From Desulfuromonas sp. (GTDB taxonomy: Bacteria; Desulfobacterota; Desulfuromonadia; Desulfuromonadales; Geothermobacteraceae): 40,727 nt of DNA. Shown here one piece after another: positions 15,332 through 25,141 of this stretch. Each line of letters opens with the position of its first letter. Position 1 is the first letter of the stretch. The notes below the pieces were generated by a model. That model saw nothing but the letters and a program-made list of their open reading frames with translations. It made no database searches and had not been told where the DNA came from. The position numbers and the translations under genes are program-made. Where the stretch lies: positions 1 to 40,727 of the forward strand of contig PKUA01000081.1 in NCBI GenBank assembly GCA_002868905.1. Direction: 5' to 3'.

Positions 15332-16164
15332 GCACCAATATCCTGCTCTACAAAATCACCCTGTTGCTCTATTTTGCCAGCACCGTTCTTTACCTGATCG
15401 ATGTCATCGGACGTCGTACCGAGACAGGGAAAATCGGCCGCTGGATTCTTGTGGGCGGCCTGGTCACCCACTGTGCCACGGTCGCCACCCGCTACGTCGC
15501 GACCGGCCATACTCCGGTGGTCAACCTGCACGAATCCCTGTCTTTTTTTGCGCTGGCCATCGTCGCTATTTTTCTGATCTTCGATTTCCGCTACCGACTG
15601 ACCATCCTCGGTGCTTTCAGCTGCCCGCTCGCCCTGATCATGATGATCATCGGCGCCGCGGCCACCACCCCGTCGCCGACCATCAATCCGGCCCTGGAGA
15701 GCTGGTGGTTTCCGGTTCATGTTCTTCTCGCCTTTACCGGCGACGCGGTCTTCGCCGTCGCTGCCATTGCCGGGGTCATGTACCTGATGCAGGAGAGAAT
15801 GCTGAAAAGCAAGCGGTTTTCAGCCCTTTATTACCGTATGCCTTCGCTTGACATCCTCGACAGCATCAACTACAAGTGCCTGACCTTCGGCTTTCCGTTG
15901 ATGACAATGGGGATCATCTCGGGCGCCATCTGGGCTCACTCTGCCTGGGGCGGTTACTGGCGTTGGGATCCGAAAGAGACCTGGGCGCTGATAACCTGGT
16001 TCATTTATGCCGCCCTGCTGCACGCCCGCCTCTCAGTCGGCTGGCGCGGCCGCCGCGCGGCGATCCTCGCCATCGTCGGGTTCCTCTGCGTGCTGTTCAC
16101 CTTCCTCGGCGTCAACTTCCTGTTGTCGGACCTGCACAGTTTCCGCACCATGCAGGGCGGGTAG
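15328..16164 (+). CDS. ccsB: Cytochrome c assembly protein, CcsA/CcsB (HemX-like) family
   Basis: A 278-residue polytopic membrane protein with about eight hydrophobic segments and the tryptophan-rich WWD-type heme-handling motif [13 protein letters not shown] near residue 215, typical of CcsA/ResC/CcmC-like proteins. It handles or exports heme for cytochrome c maturation (system II) or acts as a HemX-like modulator of glutamyl-tRNA reductase; hemA follows directly. The start ATG overlaps the upstream stop. Naming varies in this family: orthologues here are called ccsB, ccsA or hemX. Confidence 0.88.
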   Translation: MSTNILLYKITLLLYFASTVLYLIDVIGRRTETGKIGRWILVGGLVTHCATVATRYVATGHTPVVNLHESLSFFALAIVAIFLIFDFRYRLTILGAFSCPLALIMMIIGAAATTPSPTINPALESWWFPVHVLLAFTGDAVFAVAAIAGVMYLMQERMLKSKRFSALYYRMPSLDILDSINYKCLTFGFPLMTMGIISGAIWAHSAWGGYWRWDPKETWALITWFIYAALLHARLSVGWRGRRAAILAIVGFLCVLFTFLGVNFLLSDLHSFRTMQGG

Positions 16165-16177
16165 GAGGAAGACAGCG

Positions 16178-17494
16178 ATGAATATCATTGTCGTCGGCCT
16201 CAGTCACAAGACCGCGCCGGTGGAGATCCGTGAGCGGGTCGCTTTCGCACCGACCGCCATGGAGGAACCGCTGCAACAGCTGCTCGGTCTCTCCGCGATT
16301 GCCGAGGGGATCATTGTCTCCACCTGCAACCGGGTCGAGTTTTACGCCACCAGTCGGGATCCGGACGCCGCGATCTCGCAGCTCAAGCGGTTCATGGCGA
16401 GCTACCACCAGCTGACCCCGGAAGAACTGGAAACCCACCTCTACGACTACCAGGGGGAAGAAGCGATCCGCCACGTATTCCGGGTTTCCGCCAGCCTCGA
16501 CTCGATGGTGATCGGTGAACCGCAGATTCTCGGCCAGATCAAGACCGCCTACGGCTATGCCACAGAGTTCAAGACTGTCGGGCTGATCCTCAACCGCTTC
16601 CTGCACAAGGCATTCTCCGTCGCCAAGCGGGTCCGGACCGAAACCAACATCGCCGGCAACGCCGTCTCGGTCTCGTTCGCCGCCGTCGAACTGGCGCGCA
16701 AGATCTTCGGACAACTCGAAGGGAAGACCGTCATGCTGATCGGCGCAGGCGAGATGTGCGAACTCGCCGCCCGGCACTTCGTCAACAACGGCATCTCCCA
16801 GGTGCTGGTCACCAACCGCACCTTTGCTCGCGCAGAGAAGCTGGCCAATGAATTTACCGGGTTGCCGATCCCGTTCGAGGACTACATCGAACAGCTCTAC
16901 CGCGCCGACATCGTGCTCGCCTCGACCGGCGCCCCGAATTTCATCCTCGACCGACCCCAGGTTGAGGGGATTATCAAGCGCCGCAAGCACAAGCCGATGT
17001 TCTTCATCGACATTGCCGTGCCGCGCGACATCGATCCGAAAGTCAATGACGTTGACAACGTCTACCTTTACGATGTCGACGACCTGCAGGGCGTGGTGCA
17101 GGCCAACCTGAAGGAGCGCCAGAAGGAATCGCGCAAAGCCGAGGCGATCATCGATCAGGAAATTGGTACGTTCCACTCCTGGCTGGCGACCCTCGAAGTC
17201 AAGCCGACCATCGTCTCCCTGCGCCAGAAGTTCGAACAGATCCGCCGCGGCGAGGTGGAGAAATCACTGAAAAACCTCAAGGATCTCGATGCCAAACAGC
17301 TCAAAAGCATCGAGTCGTTGACCAGTGCCATCATCAACAAGATCCTCCACCAGCCGATTTCGGCCCTGAAACAGACCAACAACAGTGAAGAAGGCGGCAA
17401 TGACAACTATGTCGACGCCGTCCGAACCCTTTTCAACCTTGAACCGCCCCGTGCCGAGGACGAGTTGATCGATCTCGACGACGGGGACGCATAA
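16178..17494 (+). CDS. hemA: Glutamyl-tRNA reductase
   Basis: First committed step of C5-pathway tetrapyrrole synthesis: NADPH-dependent reduction of glutamyl-tRNA to glutamate-1-semialdehyde. The 438-residue protein shows [17 protein letters not shown], the catalytic cysteine C50 in [24 protein letters not shown], and an NADPH-binding [11 protein letters not shown] set the start at 16178, after GGAGGAAGACAGCG; the open frame extends upstream into ccsB. The C-terminal dimerisation helix region is present. Confidence 0.97.
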   Translation: MNIIVVGLSHKTAPVEIRERVAFAPTAMEEPLQQLLGLSAIAEGIIVSTCNRVEFYATSRDPDAAISQLKRFMASYHQLTPEELETHLYDYQGEEAIRHVFRVSASLDSMVIGEPQILGQIKTAYGYATEFKTVGLILNRFLHKAFSVAKRVRTETNIAGNAVSVSFAAVELARKIFGQLEGKTVMLIGAGEMCELAARHFVNNGISQVLVTNRTFARAEKLANEFTGLPIPFEDYIEQLYRADIVLASTGAPNFILDRPQVEGIIKRRKHKPMFFIDIAVPRDIDPKVNDVDNVYLYDVDDLQGVVQANLKERQKESRKAEAIIDQEIGTFHSWLATLEVKPTIVSLRQKFEQIRRGEVEKSLKNLKDLDAKQLKSIESLTSAIINKILHQPISALKQTNNSEEGGNDNYVDAVRTLFNLEPPRAEDELIDLDDGDA

Positions 17495-17513
17495 ATTCGA
17501 AGGAGCCCCATCC

Positions 17514-18476
17514 ATGGTTAAAAAGACCCTGCGCATCGGCACCCGTGCAAGCCAACTCGCCCTCTGGCAGGCTAATTGGGTAAAAAGCGAACTCGAGAAA
17601 CGTTATCCCGACCTCGAAGTCACCCTGACAAAAATCAAGACCCAGGGGGACAAGATCCTCGATGTCCCGCTCGCCATGGTCGGCGGCAAAGGACTGTTCG
17701 TCAAAGAGATTGAAGAGGCGATGTTGCGGAGAGAAGTCGATATCGCCGTCCATTCCATGAAGGACGTTCCGACCATCTTTCCGCCCGGCCTTGATCTGCG
17801 CTGCATCACCGAGCGTGAAGACGTCAGGGACATCCTCATCCTCAACCCGGGCGTCAAAAGCTTCCGCGACCTGCGCCAGGGGGCACGGATCGGCACCTCT
17901 TCCCTGCGCCGCAAAGCACAACTTCTCCACCTGCGTCCCGACTTCCAGATGGTCGATATCCGCGGCAACGTGGAGACCCGCATGCGCAAGTTGACCGAGG
18001 ACGATCTCGACGCCGTGGTGCTGGCAGCCGCCGGCATGAATCGCCTTGGGTTCGGCAAGCAGATCAGCGAGTATCTTCCGGCCGACATCTCGCTTCCGGC
18101 CATCGGCCAGGGGGCCCTCGGCCTGGAGAGCCGTGTCGACGATGAAGAGATCAACAACCTGATCGACTTCTTCAACCACCCCGACACCGCTCATGCGGTC
18201 ATCGCCGAACGAGCCCTGCTCGCCCGCCTGGAAGGGGGCTGCCAGGTGCCGATCGCCGCCTACGGCACAGTCTCGGGAGACGAGTTGACCCTGACCGGTC
18301 TGGTTGCCAGCTGCGACGGCAAAGAGTTTCTGAAAGAGACGGTCAAAGGTCACATCGACGAGGCGAAACAGCTCGGCACCTCCCTCGCCGACTCCCTGAT
18401 TATCCGCGGCGCCGGCAAGATCCTCAACGAAGTCTACGGGACCGAGACGTTCAACGCGAACAAGGAAGACGTCTGA
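17514..18476 (+). CDS. hemC: Hydroxymethylbilane synthase (porphobilinogen deaminase)
   Basis: Polymerises four porphobilinogen units to hydroxymethylbilane. The 320-residue protein has the N-terminal RIGTRASQLALWQA motif, HSMKDVP, TSSLRR, and the dipyrromethane-cofactor cysteine C243 in EGGCQVPIAAYG. GAAGGAG lies upstream of the ATG. It sits between hemA and the cobA-hemD fusion, with tight spacing on both sides. Confidence 0.97.
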   Translation: MVKKTLRIGTRASQLALWQANWVKSELEKRYPDLEVTLTKIKTQGDKILDVPLAMVGGKGLFVKEIEEAMLRREVDIAVHSMKDVPTIFPPGLDLRCITEREDVRDILILNPGVKSFRDLRQGARIGTSSLRRKAQLLHLRPDFQMVDIRGNVETRMRKLTEDDLDAVVLAAAGMNRLGFGKQISEYLPADISLPAIGQGALGLESRVDDEEINNLIDFFNHPDTAHAVIAERALLARLEGGCQVPIAAYGTVSGDELTLTGLVASCDGKEFLKETVKGHIDEAKQLGTSLADSLIIRGAGKILNEVYGTETFNANKEDV

Positions 18477-18482
18477 CACCAC

Positions 18483-20063
18483 GTGACAACTGCTGAACAA
18501 AAGCCCGGCATGGTTTACCTGGTCGGTGCCGGGCCAGGCGACCCGGGCCTGCTGACGGTCAAGGGGATGGAGTGTCTGCGACACGCCGATGTCGTGGTCT
18601 ACGACTACCTGGCCAACCCGGTCTTCCTCGACGAAGCGCCCGAGATGGCTGAAAAGATCTACGTCGGCAAGACGGTCGGCTGCCATCACACCCCGCAGGA
18701 AAACATCAACGCCCTGCTGGTTGAAAAAGCCTTGGCCGGGCAGACCGTGGTCCGTCTGAAGGGGGGCGACCCGTTCATCTTCGGCCGCGGCGGCGAAGAA
18801 GCACAGTTCCTGCACGAACACGGCATCCCGTTCGAGGTGGTGCCGGGAATCACTTCAGGTCTGGCCGCAGCCGCCTACGCCGGCATCCCGTTGACGCACC
18901 GCGACTACACCACCAGCCTCGCCATGTTCACCGGTCATGAGAAACCGGAAAAACAGCTCTCATCCCTTGACTGGGAAAAGCTCGCCACCGGCATCGGCAC
19001 GCTGGTGTTCTACATGGGGATGGCCAACCTCGAGGTCATCAGCTCCCGTCTGATCCAGCATGGCAGGTCACCGCAAACCCCGGTGGCGGTCATTCGCTGG
19101 GCGACCACACCCCGGCAACAGATCGTCGAAGGGCAGCTCGATGACATCGTGCAACGGGTGGCAGACGCAAACCTGAAGCCTCCGGCAATCATCATTGTCG
19201 GTGAGGTGGTCGGCCTGCGCCAGCAGTTACGCTGGTTTGAAGACCGGCCACTGCTCGGGCGCCGCATCCTGGTAACCCGCGCCGCCGATCAGGCCGGCAT
19301 CTTCACCCGCCTGCTCGAGCAGCAGGGGGCGGATGCGCTCCCCTGCCCGGTCATCGAATTCGCCGACCCCGACACGTTCACCGAGCTCGACCAGGTCCTG
19401 CAGGACATGACCCGGGTCGACACCGTGATCCTGACCTCGGCAAACGCGGTCAATCGTTTCTTTGCCCGCCTCCACACCCTCGGCCGGGATCTCCGCTCCC
19501 TCGGCCAGACCCAAGTGGTGGCCGTCGGGCCGAAAACGGCCCGCGCCCTTGAGGAGCATGGCATCATCCCCGACCTGGTCCCGACCGACAACAGGGCCGA
19601 AGGGGTGGTCGCCGAACTGCTCGCTGCGGGGGTGGCCGGGCAGCGGATTCTCTACCCACGGGCCGAAATCGCCCGGCGGGTCATCCCGGAACAGCTCAAC
19701 GCCGCCGGCGCCACGGTTCTCGACCCGGTCCTTTACCGGACCCTGCCGACCCGTGAAGGTGCCGCGCGCCTGCAGCAGGCCCTGGCCGGCGGCCTAGACG
19801 CCATCACCTTCACCTCGTCGTCCACCGTCACCAACCTGCTGGAACTGGCTGATCCCGACCAACGTCGGGCCATCGCCAGGATCCCCCTGATTTCCATAGG
19901 CCCGGAAACTAGCAAAACGATCCGCGCCAACGGTTTGCATGTTGCCATCGAAGCCCAGAACTCGACCCTTGAAGGAATGGTGGCTGGAATTGTAGAATTT
20001 TTCAGTCAGAGTTATCATCAAACCGGGGAGACGGAAACGGAAGCCGTCACCCTCGACCCATAA
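18483..20063 (+). CDS. cobA-hemD: Uroporphyrinogen-III methyltransferase / synthase fusion (CobA-HemD)
   Basis: A 526-residue bifunctional enzyme. Residues 1-250 are SUMT (CobA): [35 protein letters not shown], a GITSG motif and YMGM. They methylate uroporphyrinogen III to precorrin-2 for siroheme and B12. Residues 260-515 are HemD, which closes hydroxymethylbilane to uroporphyrinogen III ([19 protein letters not shown], a late TFTSSSTV). The start is a GTG at 18483, six bases after hemC; an ATG at 18510 is possible. The fusion places both branch-point activities in one protein, as in many Firmicutes and Desulfuromonadales. Confidence 0.96.
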   Translation: MTTAEQKPGMVYLVGAGPGDPGLLTVKGMECLRHADVVVYDYLANPVFLDEAPEMAEKIYVGKTVGCHHTPQENINALLVEKALAGQTVVRLKGGDPFIFGRGGEEAQFLHEHGIPFEVVPGITSGLAAAAYAGIPLTHRDYTTSLAMFTGHEKPEKQLSSLDWEKLATGIGTLVFYMGMANLEVISSRLIQHGRSPQTPVAVIRWATTPRQQIVEGQLDDIVQRVADANLKPPAIIIVGEVVGLRQQLRWFEDRPLLGRRILVTRAADQAGIFTRLLEQQGADALPCPVIEFADPDTFTELDQVLQDMTRVDTVILTSANAVNRFFARLHTLGRDLRSLGQTQVVAVGPKTARALEEHGIIPDLVPTDNRAEGVVAELLAAGVAGQRILYPRAEIARRVIPEQLNAAGATVLDPVLYRTLPTREGAARLQQALAGGLDAITFTSSSTVTNLLELADPDQRRAIARIPLISIGPETSKTIRANGLHVAIEAQNSTLEGMVAGIVEFFSQSYHQTGETETEAVTLDP

Positions 20064-20076
20064 CCCGGAGGTTTTC

Positions 20077-21051
20077 ATGTTTTTCCCCGAGTACCGCGGC
20101 CGCCGCCTGCGCCGCAATGACACCGTGCGACGGATGGTGCGCGAAACCCATCTGCGCGTCGACGATCTGATCTACCCGATGTTTTCCGCTTTCGGCGAGA
20201 ACATCAAGAGCGAGATCCCCTCCATGCCGGGGATTTATCAGCAGTCCATCGAACATATCGTCGCCGAAGCCAAGGAGGTCCACGCTCTCGGCATTCCGGC
20301 CGTCATCCTGTTCGGCATTCCGGAAGAGAAGGACCCCCTCGGACAGGACGCCTACAACGACGAAGGGATCATCCAGCGGACCATCCGCGCGATCAAGGAT
20401 GCCGTTCCGGAGTTGCTGGTCATTACCGACGTCTGCATGTGCGAATACACCGACCACGGCCATTGCGGAGTGATCAAGGATGGCGACGTCGACAATGACG
20501 CCACCCTGCAGTTGCTCGCAGCCGAAGCCCTCTCCCACGCGCGGGCCGGCGCCGACATCGTCGCCCCCTCCGACATGATGGACGGCCGGGTGGCTGCGAT
20601 CCGCGAACTGCTCGACGCCAACGGTTTCAACCAGATCCCGGTGATGAGCTACGCGGTCAAGTACGCCAGCGCCTACTACGGCCCATTCCGCGACGCGGCC
20701 GACTCCACCCCGCAGTTCGGCGACCGGCGCTCCTACCAGATGGACCCGGCCAACCGGATCGAAGCGTTCCGCGAGGCGACCCTCGACGTCCAGGAGAGCG
20801 CCGACTTCCTGATGGTTAAACCGGCCCTCGCCTACCTCGACATCCTGCGCGACATCAAGGAGCGGTTTGATCTCCCGTTGGTCGCCTACAATGTTTCGGG
20901 TGAGTATTCCATGATCAAGGCCGCCGCCGAAAAAGACTGGATCGACGGAGACCGGGTGATGATGGAGACACTGCTCGGCATGAAGCGCGCCGGCGCCGAC
21001 CTGATCATCACTTACCACGCCAAGGAAGCGGCTCGACTGCTCAACGGCTGA
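20077..21051 (+). CDS. hemB: Delta-aminolevulinic acid dehydratase (porphobilinogen synthase)
   Basis: Condenses two aminolevulinate molecules to porphobilinogen. The 324-residue protein carries the zinc-type cysteine cluster [14 protein letters not shown] (C120, C122, C130), Schiff-base lysines K195 ([13 protein letters not shown]) and K247 ([10 protein letters not shown]), and the [13 protein letters not shown]-terminal arm. CGGAGG precedes the ATG. It ends the heme operon ahead of a strong terminator. Confidence 0.97.
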   Translation: MFFPEYRGRRLRRNDTVRRMVRETHLRVDDLIYPMFSAFGENIKSEIPSMPGIYQQSIEHIVAEAKEVHALGIPAVILFGIPEEKDPLGQDAYNDEGIIQRTIRAIKDAVPELLVITDVCMCEYTDHGHCGVIKDGDVDNDATLQLLAAEALSHARAGADIVAPSDMMDGRVAAIRELLDANGFNQIPVMSYAVKYASAYYGPFRDAADSTPQFGDRRSYQMDPANRIEAFREATLDVQESADFLMVKPALAYLDILRDIKERFDLPLVAYNVSGEYSMIKAAAEKDWIDGDRVMMETLLGMKRAGADLIITYHAKEAARLLNG

Positions 21052-21075
21052 AACATCCTTGTTACCGGAAAACAA

Positions 21076-21105
21076 AACGGGGTGCCTGCTTGGCACCCCG
21101 TTTTT
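21076..21105 (+). terminator. Heme operon terminator
   Basis: Stem AACGGGGTGCC (21076-21086) and GGCACCCCGTT (21092-21102) with a TGCTT loop, followed by a T tract, just after the hemB stop. Confidence 0.93.
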
Positions 21106-21114
21106 CGTTGTTTT

Positions 21115-21142
21115 GTAGAGACGCGCCGTCGGGGCGTCTCCA
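21115..21142. repeat. GTAGAGACG-type palindromic repeat, copy 5
   Basis: GTAGAGACGCGCC/GGGGCGTCTC arms between hemB and the lipoprotein gene. It is paired with copy 6, 15 bases away, in the opposite orientation. Confidence 0.7.
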
Positions 21143-21157
21143 ACCTCAATTATGACC

Positions 21158-21185
21158 TGGAGACGCCTCACCGAGGCGTCTCTAC
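21158..21185. repeat. GTAGAGACG-type palindromic repeat, copy 6
   Basis: GGAGACGCCTC/GAGGCGTCTC arms around ACC, followed by TAC. Same family as copy 5. Confidence 0.75.
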
Positions 21186-21198
21186 ATGAACCGCATTG

Positions 21199-21546
21199 TC
21201 ACCTCCAGCATTCCTCGCCGAGCCAGAACGCATCGGTCACCACACCCACAGAATTCACCCTGAAGATCCCCCGGCAATTGTTATCATAGGGAGTTTTCAC
21301 CGCGAACCGGGTCGGGTCGAGATTGGCCGGGGTGGACCTGGCATCGAAGTGGCTGGCCATGTAGACATGTCGCTCAGTTTCGCCGCACACTTCACTGCGC
21401 GACGGTGGTCCCCAGGAGTTGAGAACCTGACGCATCGGATGGCCGATCCACCGCTCGATGGCGCGATCGGACGACCCCAATTCAAGACTGGGGAGACAGG
21501 CTGCCGATAGCAACGTCAGGCTGATTATGGATAACAACCGCAGCAT
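21199..21546 (-). CDS. Putative lipoprotein
   Basis: A 115-residue protein starting MLRLLSIISLTLLSAAC, a clear lipoprotein signal with an LSAAC lipobox, so it should be lipidated and membrane-attached. The mature part has RWIGHPMRQVLNSWGPPSR, resembling small outer-membrane lipoproteins of the SmpA/OmlA type, but the match is only suggestive. The ATG is at 21546, 28 bases after sixA. The frame extends upstream to 21627, inside sixA. Function unknown. Confidence 0.75.
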   Translation of the reverse strand: MLRLLSIISLTLLSAACLPSLELGSSDRAIERWIGHPMRQVLNSWGPPSRSEVCGETERHVYMASHFDARSTPANLDPTRFAVKTPYDNNCRGIFRVNSVGVVTDAFWLGEECWR

Positions 21547-21574
21547 AAATTTACATTGTCGCACGTTTCGGTGT

Positions 21575-22072
21575 TCAGGCTTCCAAAGGGGCCTTTGGTG
21601 TGTCCCGTAACACCTCGACCCCACCACCTTCTTCGATCAGACGCCATGAACCAACGGAAAAATTAGTAGATACCATACCACAGGTCGGGAGATTTTCATA
21701 CGGTGTGCCGAGCAATACTGCCGCCAATTCGCTGATGCCGGGGTTGTGGCCGACCAGCAGAACGATACCATCCCCATCATCGAAATTGCTGATGACTTTA
21801 AGCAGTTCATCTAGCGAGGCCTCATAGATCTCTGCGGCATATTCGATCAGTTCCTCGCAGCCAAGCTCGGCGGCGACCAGGGTTGCGGTCTGCCTGGAGC
21901 GCTGTGCCGGACTGACCACAATCCGATCCGGTTGAAAACCACGCGCTGCAAGGCGCTGCCCCAAGACCGATGCGTCGCGCAACCCCCGTGGGTTGAGCTG
22001 CCGCTCGAAATCGGGCAAACCGGGGTCGTCCCAACTCGATTTGGCGTGTCTGAGAAGGACCAAGGTTTTCAT
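21575..22072 (-). CDS. sixA: Phosphohistidine phosphatase SixA
   Basis: A 165-residue histidine-phosphatase superfamily member. It has LLRHAKSSW (nucleophile His-9 in RHA), NPRGLRDA, a VVSPAQRSRQTA arginine motif, and a late VGHNPGISEL with the second catalytic His. SixA dephosphorylates phosphohistidine on signalling or PTS proteins. Its ATG overlaps the CYTH-Nudix stop (ATGA), linking it to a phosphate-hydrolase cluster. Confidence 0.93.
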   Translation of the reverse strand: MKTLVLLRHAKSSWDDPGLPDFERQLNPRGLRDASVLGQRLAARGFQPDRIVVSPAQRSRQTATLVAAELGCEELIEYAAEIYEASLDELLKVISNFDDGDGIVLLVGHNPGISELAAVLLGTPYENLPTCGMVSTNFSVGSWRLIEEGGGVEVLRDTPKAPLEA

Positions 22073-22971
22073 CCCATCGCTCCCTTCAAAAACGGGCCGA
22101 TCCGGGCAAACAGGTCACGCAGTTCCCGGTCCTCCAACAACGGAAGAACCTCGGCGGGCTTCAACCACTGGCGGCTGCGGCAATCAACCTCCGGCCATTG
22201 GTTTGCCAGCTCTGTCACCTCCATCGTGAACACCTCGACGTGGCAGAGCCTCCCCTCCTTGGCATAATGGTAACTGCCGATCAGCTCAACGGACGACTCC
22301 CCACGAATGCCTGCTTCCTCCCAGGACTCGCGCATTGCGGCAGTCCGGGCATCCTCACCCTCCTCGACTCCTCCCTTCGGTATCGTCCACCGCCGCTGGC
22401 GGCGGGTCGTAATCAACAGCAGCTCAACCCCTTTGCCCGTTCGACGCCACGGGATGGTTCCGGCCTGCGGATGTGGCTGGTGCAGAATTCCGCCACTCTG
22501 GTCGCGACGCCAACTGTTGAACGGGTGCCGGCAGAGGTAGACATTGAAATAGCGCGGGTCGCCGGTGACCTCCCGTTCCACCCAGCCAGGGAGTTCCACC
22601 GCCTGGTCCTCACGCACCAATTCCACCTCTGCCAGGACCATGCCCTGATTCTCGGCCAGGAATTCGTCGACCTCCCAGATCAGTCCGGCATGCGGAATAC
22701 GATGTCGGATTTTTTCGACCACGGGCCGCAGGGCCTGCCGCTCCAGCATCTGCTTGGCATCCGCTTCAGGGATGGTGTACTCGTATTCGCTCCTCGCCGC
22801 CCCCCGGCTCTCCCCTTTAACGGTCAATTTCCCCCGTCCTCCGGCCACCCGGACCCGGACGGAGCGGGCCGGGTCGAGGCTGAGATAACCCTGTCGGACA
22901 TGTTGCGCCTCGGGGTCGCGTGGCCAGCTTCCCTGCTTGACCAGAAACTTCCGTTCGATTTCAACTCCCAT
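22069..22971 (-). CDS. CYTH triphosphatase / Nudix hydrolase fusion
   Basis: A 300-residue two-domain protein. Residues 1-145 are a CYTH triphosphate-tunnel domain, with the GVEIERKFLV signature (ExExK), RVRV, KGES and late acidic residues (WEVDEF, AEVELV). Residues 165-300 are a Nudix domain with the box starting at G200: GGVEEGEDARTAAM then RESWEEAGI, with metal-binding Glu residues present. The CYTH domain points to inorganic triphosphate or polyphosphate, and this Nudix type to nucleoside or inositol polyphosphates; the actual substrates are inferred. The ATG at 22971 follows AGGTGA. It sits between ppk1 and sixA. Confidence 0.88.
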   Translation of the reverse strand: MGVEIERKFLVKQGSWPRDPEAQHVRQGYLSLDPARSVRVRVAGGRGKLTVKGESRGAARSEYEYTIPEADAKQMLERQALRPVVEKIRHRIPHAGLIWEVDEFLAENQGMVLAEVELVREDQAVELPGWVEREVTGDPRYFNVYLCRHPFNSWRRDQSGGILHQPHPQAGTIPWRRTGKGVELLLITTRRQRRWTIPKGGVEEGEDARTAAMRESWEEAGIRGESSVELIGSYHYAKEGRLCHVEVFTMEVTELANQWPEVDCRSRQWLKPAEVLPLLEDRELRDLFARIGPFLKGAMG

Positions 22972-22994
22972 CAAATCACCTCATATCATCCATA

Positions 22995-25139
22995 TCAATC
23001 GAGAGTTCGCAGTGGCACCGGACTTACCTTGCGACGACGCAGGCGGTTCGCTTCCTGATAACGACGCGACGCCCCCGCCACCAGCTGCTCCTGGGCCGAT
23101 TCCTCCAGGGGAGCTGCTTCGTCGATGCGCCGGTAATTGCCGTCTGCCTGCAACTCCCAGGCATTGGCCCGGTCGGTCCAGTGGGTGTCGAAAATCCGAC
23201 CCAACTCCTCGCACAATTGTTGATTCTCGACCGGAACCAAAACCTCAACCCGGTTCTCCAGGTTGCGTTTCATGGCGTCCGCCGATCCGATAAAATATTC
23301 CTCGTCCCCACCGTTGGCGAAATAGTAGATGCGCGCATGCTCGAGGAAGCGCCCGACGATCGACACCACCCGGATATTTTCCGACAACCCCGGCACCCCC
23401 GGACGCAACCGGCTGATGTCCCTGACCAGCAGCTCGATCTTGACGCCTTCCTGCGAAGCACGGTAGAGCGCCTGGATCACTTCAGCATCTTCCAAGGCGT
23501 TGATCTTGAACCGGATCAGACCGGGGCGGTCTTCACTTCCAGCCCGAATCTCACGCTCGATTTTCTCCAGCAGTGCCTTTTTCAGCAGTTTCGGAGCGAC
23601 CAGCAACTTGCGGTATTTTCGTTTCGGGGTAAACCCGGTGGTCAGGTAGTTGAACAGTTCGGTGATGTCCTGGCCAATATCCTTGTCGTAAACAAGCAGC
23701 CCAAGGTCGCTGTAAATCCGGGATGTGTCAGGGTGGTAATTGCCGGTTCCGACGTGAACGTAGCGTCGCAGGCCCTTGTAGTCCTGGCGAACGACCAGGA
23801 TGATCTTGGCGTGGGTCTTGAGGCCAACCACCCCGTAGGTGACATGAATGCCCGCCTCCTCCATCCGTTCGGCCAGCCGGATGTTCGACGCCTCGTCGAA
23901 GCTCGCCTTCAATTCGACGACAGCCGCAACCTGCTTACCGTTATTGGCCGCCTGGATCAGGTAGTTGATAACCTCGCTGTCCGGCGCGGTCCGGTAAAGG
24001 GTCATCTTGATGCCACGGACTTTCGGGTCACTCGCCGCTTCACGCAGGAACCGCTCAACCGAGGTCGAAAAAGCCTCGTAGGGATGCTGCAGCAGCACCG
24101 TCCGCACCTCCCGAATCGCATGAAAGATCGGCCTTTCGGCCGGCAGGCCCGGATGGTCGACAGGGTGGTGGGCCGGAAGTTTCAGTCCAGGGATATCAAG
24201 GGACACCAGTTCCCAGAGGTCACACAGCCCCATCAGATCGTCAGCATCGAACACGTCGGTTCCGGCATCGAGACCGAGCTCCGCCGCCAGCCGCCCCCGG
24301 TGCAACGGGTCGAGGGTCGAGCGCACCTGCAAGCGGACGATGGGTGCGAACTTCCGCTCTCGCAGGGCCGACTCGATTTGCGCCAGCAGGTCGTCCGCGT
24401 GCTCCATGTTCGCCTCGGTGTTGGCGTTGCGCGTCACACGGAACAGCTCGCAGTCGAGAACCTCCATCCCCGGGAACAGCAGGTCGAGGTTCTGGGCCAT
24501 CACCTCTTCCAGCAGGACGAAACGCAGCTCGTTGCCAATCTGCATGAAGCGCGGCGCTCCGGCACTGATCGGCACCTTGACCCGCGCGAGACTGCTCTCA
24601 TCGTCCCCCGTATACCGCAGGGTCACCAACAGGTTAAGAGAAAGGCTGGAAATAAACGGGAACGGGTGGGCCGGGTCAATCGACTGCGGCGTCACCAAAG
24701 GGAACACGGTGTCAAAATAGGCCTGCCGGGCCTCCTCCTGTTCGACCTTGTCGAGTTCGGCATAGCGCAGGATGCTGATCCCTTCCTGCTGCAAAGCCTG
24801 CCAGATTTGGGCGATGATCGGTTCTTTCTCCCGCTGGAACTCGGCAATCGCCTGGTAGCATTCGGTGATCTGCTGTCGCGCCGTAAGGCCATCATCGGCC
24901 GGCTCGTCGACCCCGGCGGCGATCTGCTGCTTGAGTCCGCCGATCCGCTTCATAAAAAATTCGTCGAGGTTCGAACCGGCGATAGCGAGAAACTTGACCC
25001 GTTCCAGCAACGGCAATCTCTCGTCGGCGGCCTGGGCCAGTACCCGTTGATTGAACTGCAGCCAGGAGAGCTCCCGGTTGAAATACAGGTCCGGACCGCC
25101 GGACTCAATCCGTTCAATAATTTTGACCGGTTTGGCCAT
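22995..25139 (-). CDS. ppk1: Polyphosphate kinase 1
   Basis: A 714-residue enzyme making polyphosphate from ATP reversibly. I start at 25139 (MAKPVKIIERIE); the frame extends upstream through the microprotein gene. N-terminal YFNRELSWLQFNQRVL, PYEAFSTSVERFL, the KTHAK histidine region and the HVGTGNYHPDTSRIY motif (catalytic His) are all present, as is the C-terminal YFANGGDEEYFIGSADAMKRNLENRVEV. The length is typical. It is the second gene of the polyphosphate cluster, two bases after the microprotein gene. Confidence 0.97.
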   Translation of the reverse strand: MAKPVKIIERIESGGPDLYFNRELSWLQFNQRVLAQAADERLPLLERVKFLAIAGSNLDEFFMKRIGGLKQQIAAGVDEPADDGLTARQQITECYQAIAEFQREKEPIIAQIWQALQQEGISILRYAELDKVEQEEARQAYFDTVFPLVTPQSIDPAHPFPFISSLSLNLLVTLRYTGDDESSLARVKVPISAGAPRFMQIGNELRFVLLEEVMAQNLDLLFPGMEVLDCELFRVTRNANTEANMEHADDLLAQIESALRERKFAPIVRLQVRSTLDPLHRGRLAAELGLDAGTDVFDADDLMGLCDLWELVSLDIPGLKLPAHHPVDHPGLPAERPIFHAIREVRTVLLQHPYEAFSTSVERFLREAASDPKVRGIKMTLYRTAPDSEVINYLIQAANNGKQVAAVVELKASFDEASNIRLAERMEEAGIHVTYGVVGLKTHAKIILVVRQDYKGLRRYVHVGTGNYHPDTSRIYSDLGLLVYDKDIGQDITELFNYLTTGFTPKRKYRKLLVAPKLLKKALLEKIEREIRAGSEDRPGLIRFKINALEDAEVIQALYRASQEGVKIELLVRDISRLRPGVPGLSENIRVVSIVGRFLEHARIYYFANGGDEEYFIGSADAMKRNLENRVEVLVPVENQQLCEELGRIFDTHWTDRANAWELQADGNYRRIDEAAPLEESAQEQLVAGASRRYQEANRLRRRKVSPVPLRTLD

Positions 25140-25141
25140 AG

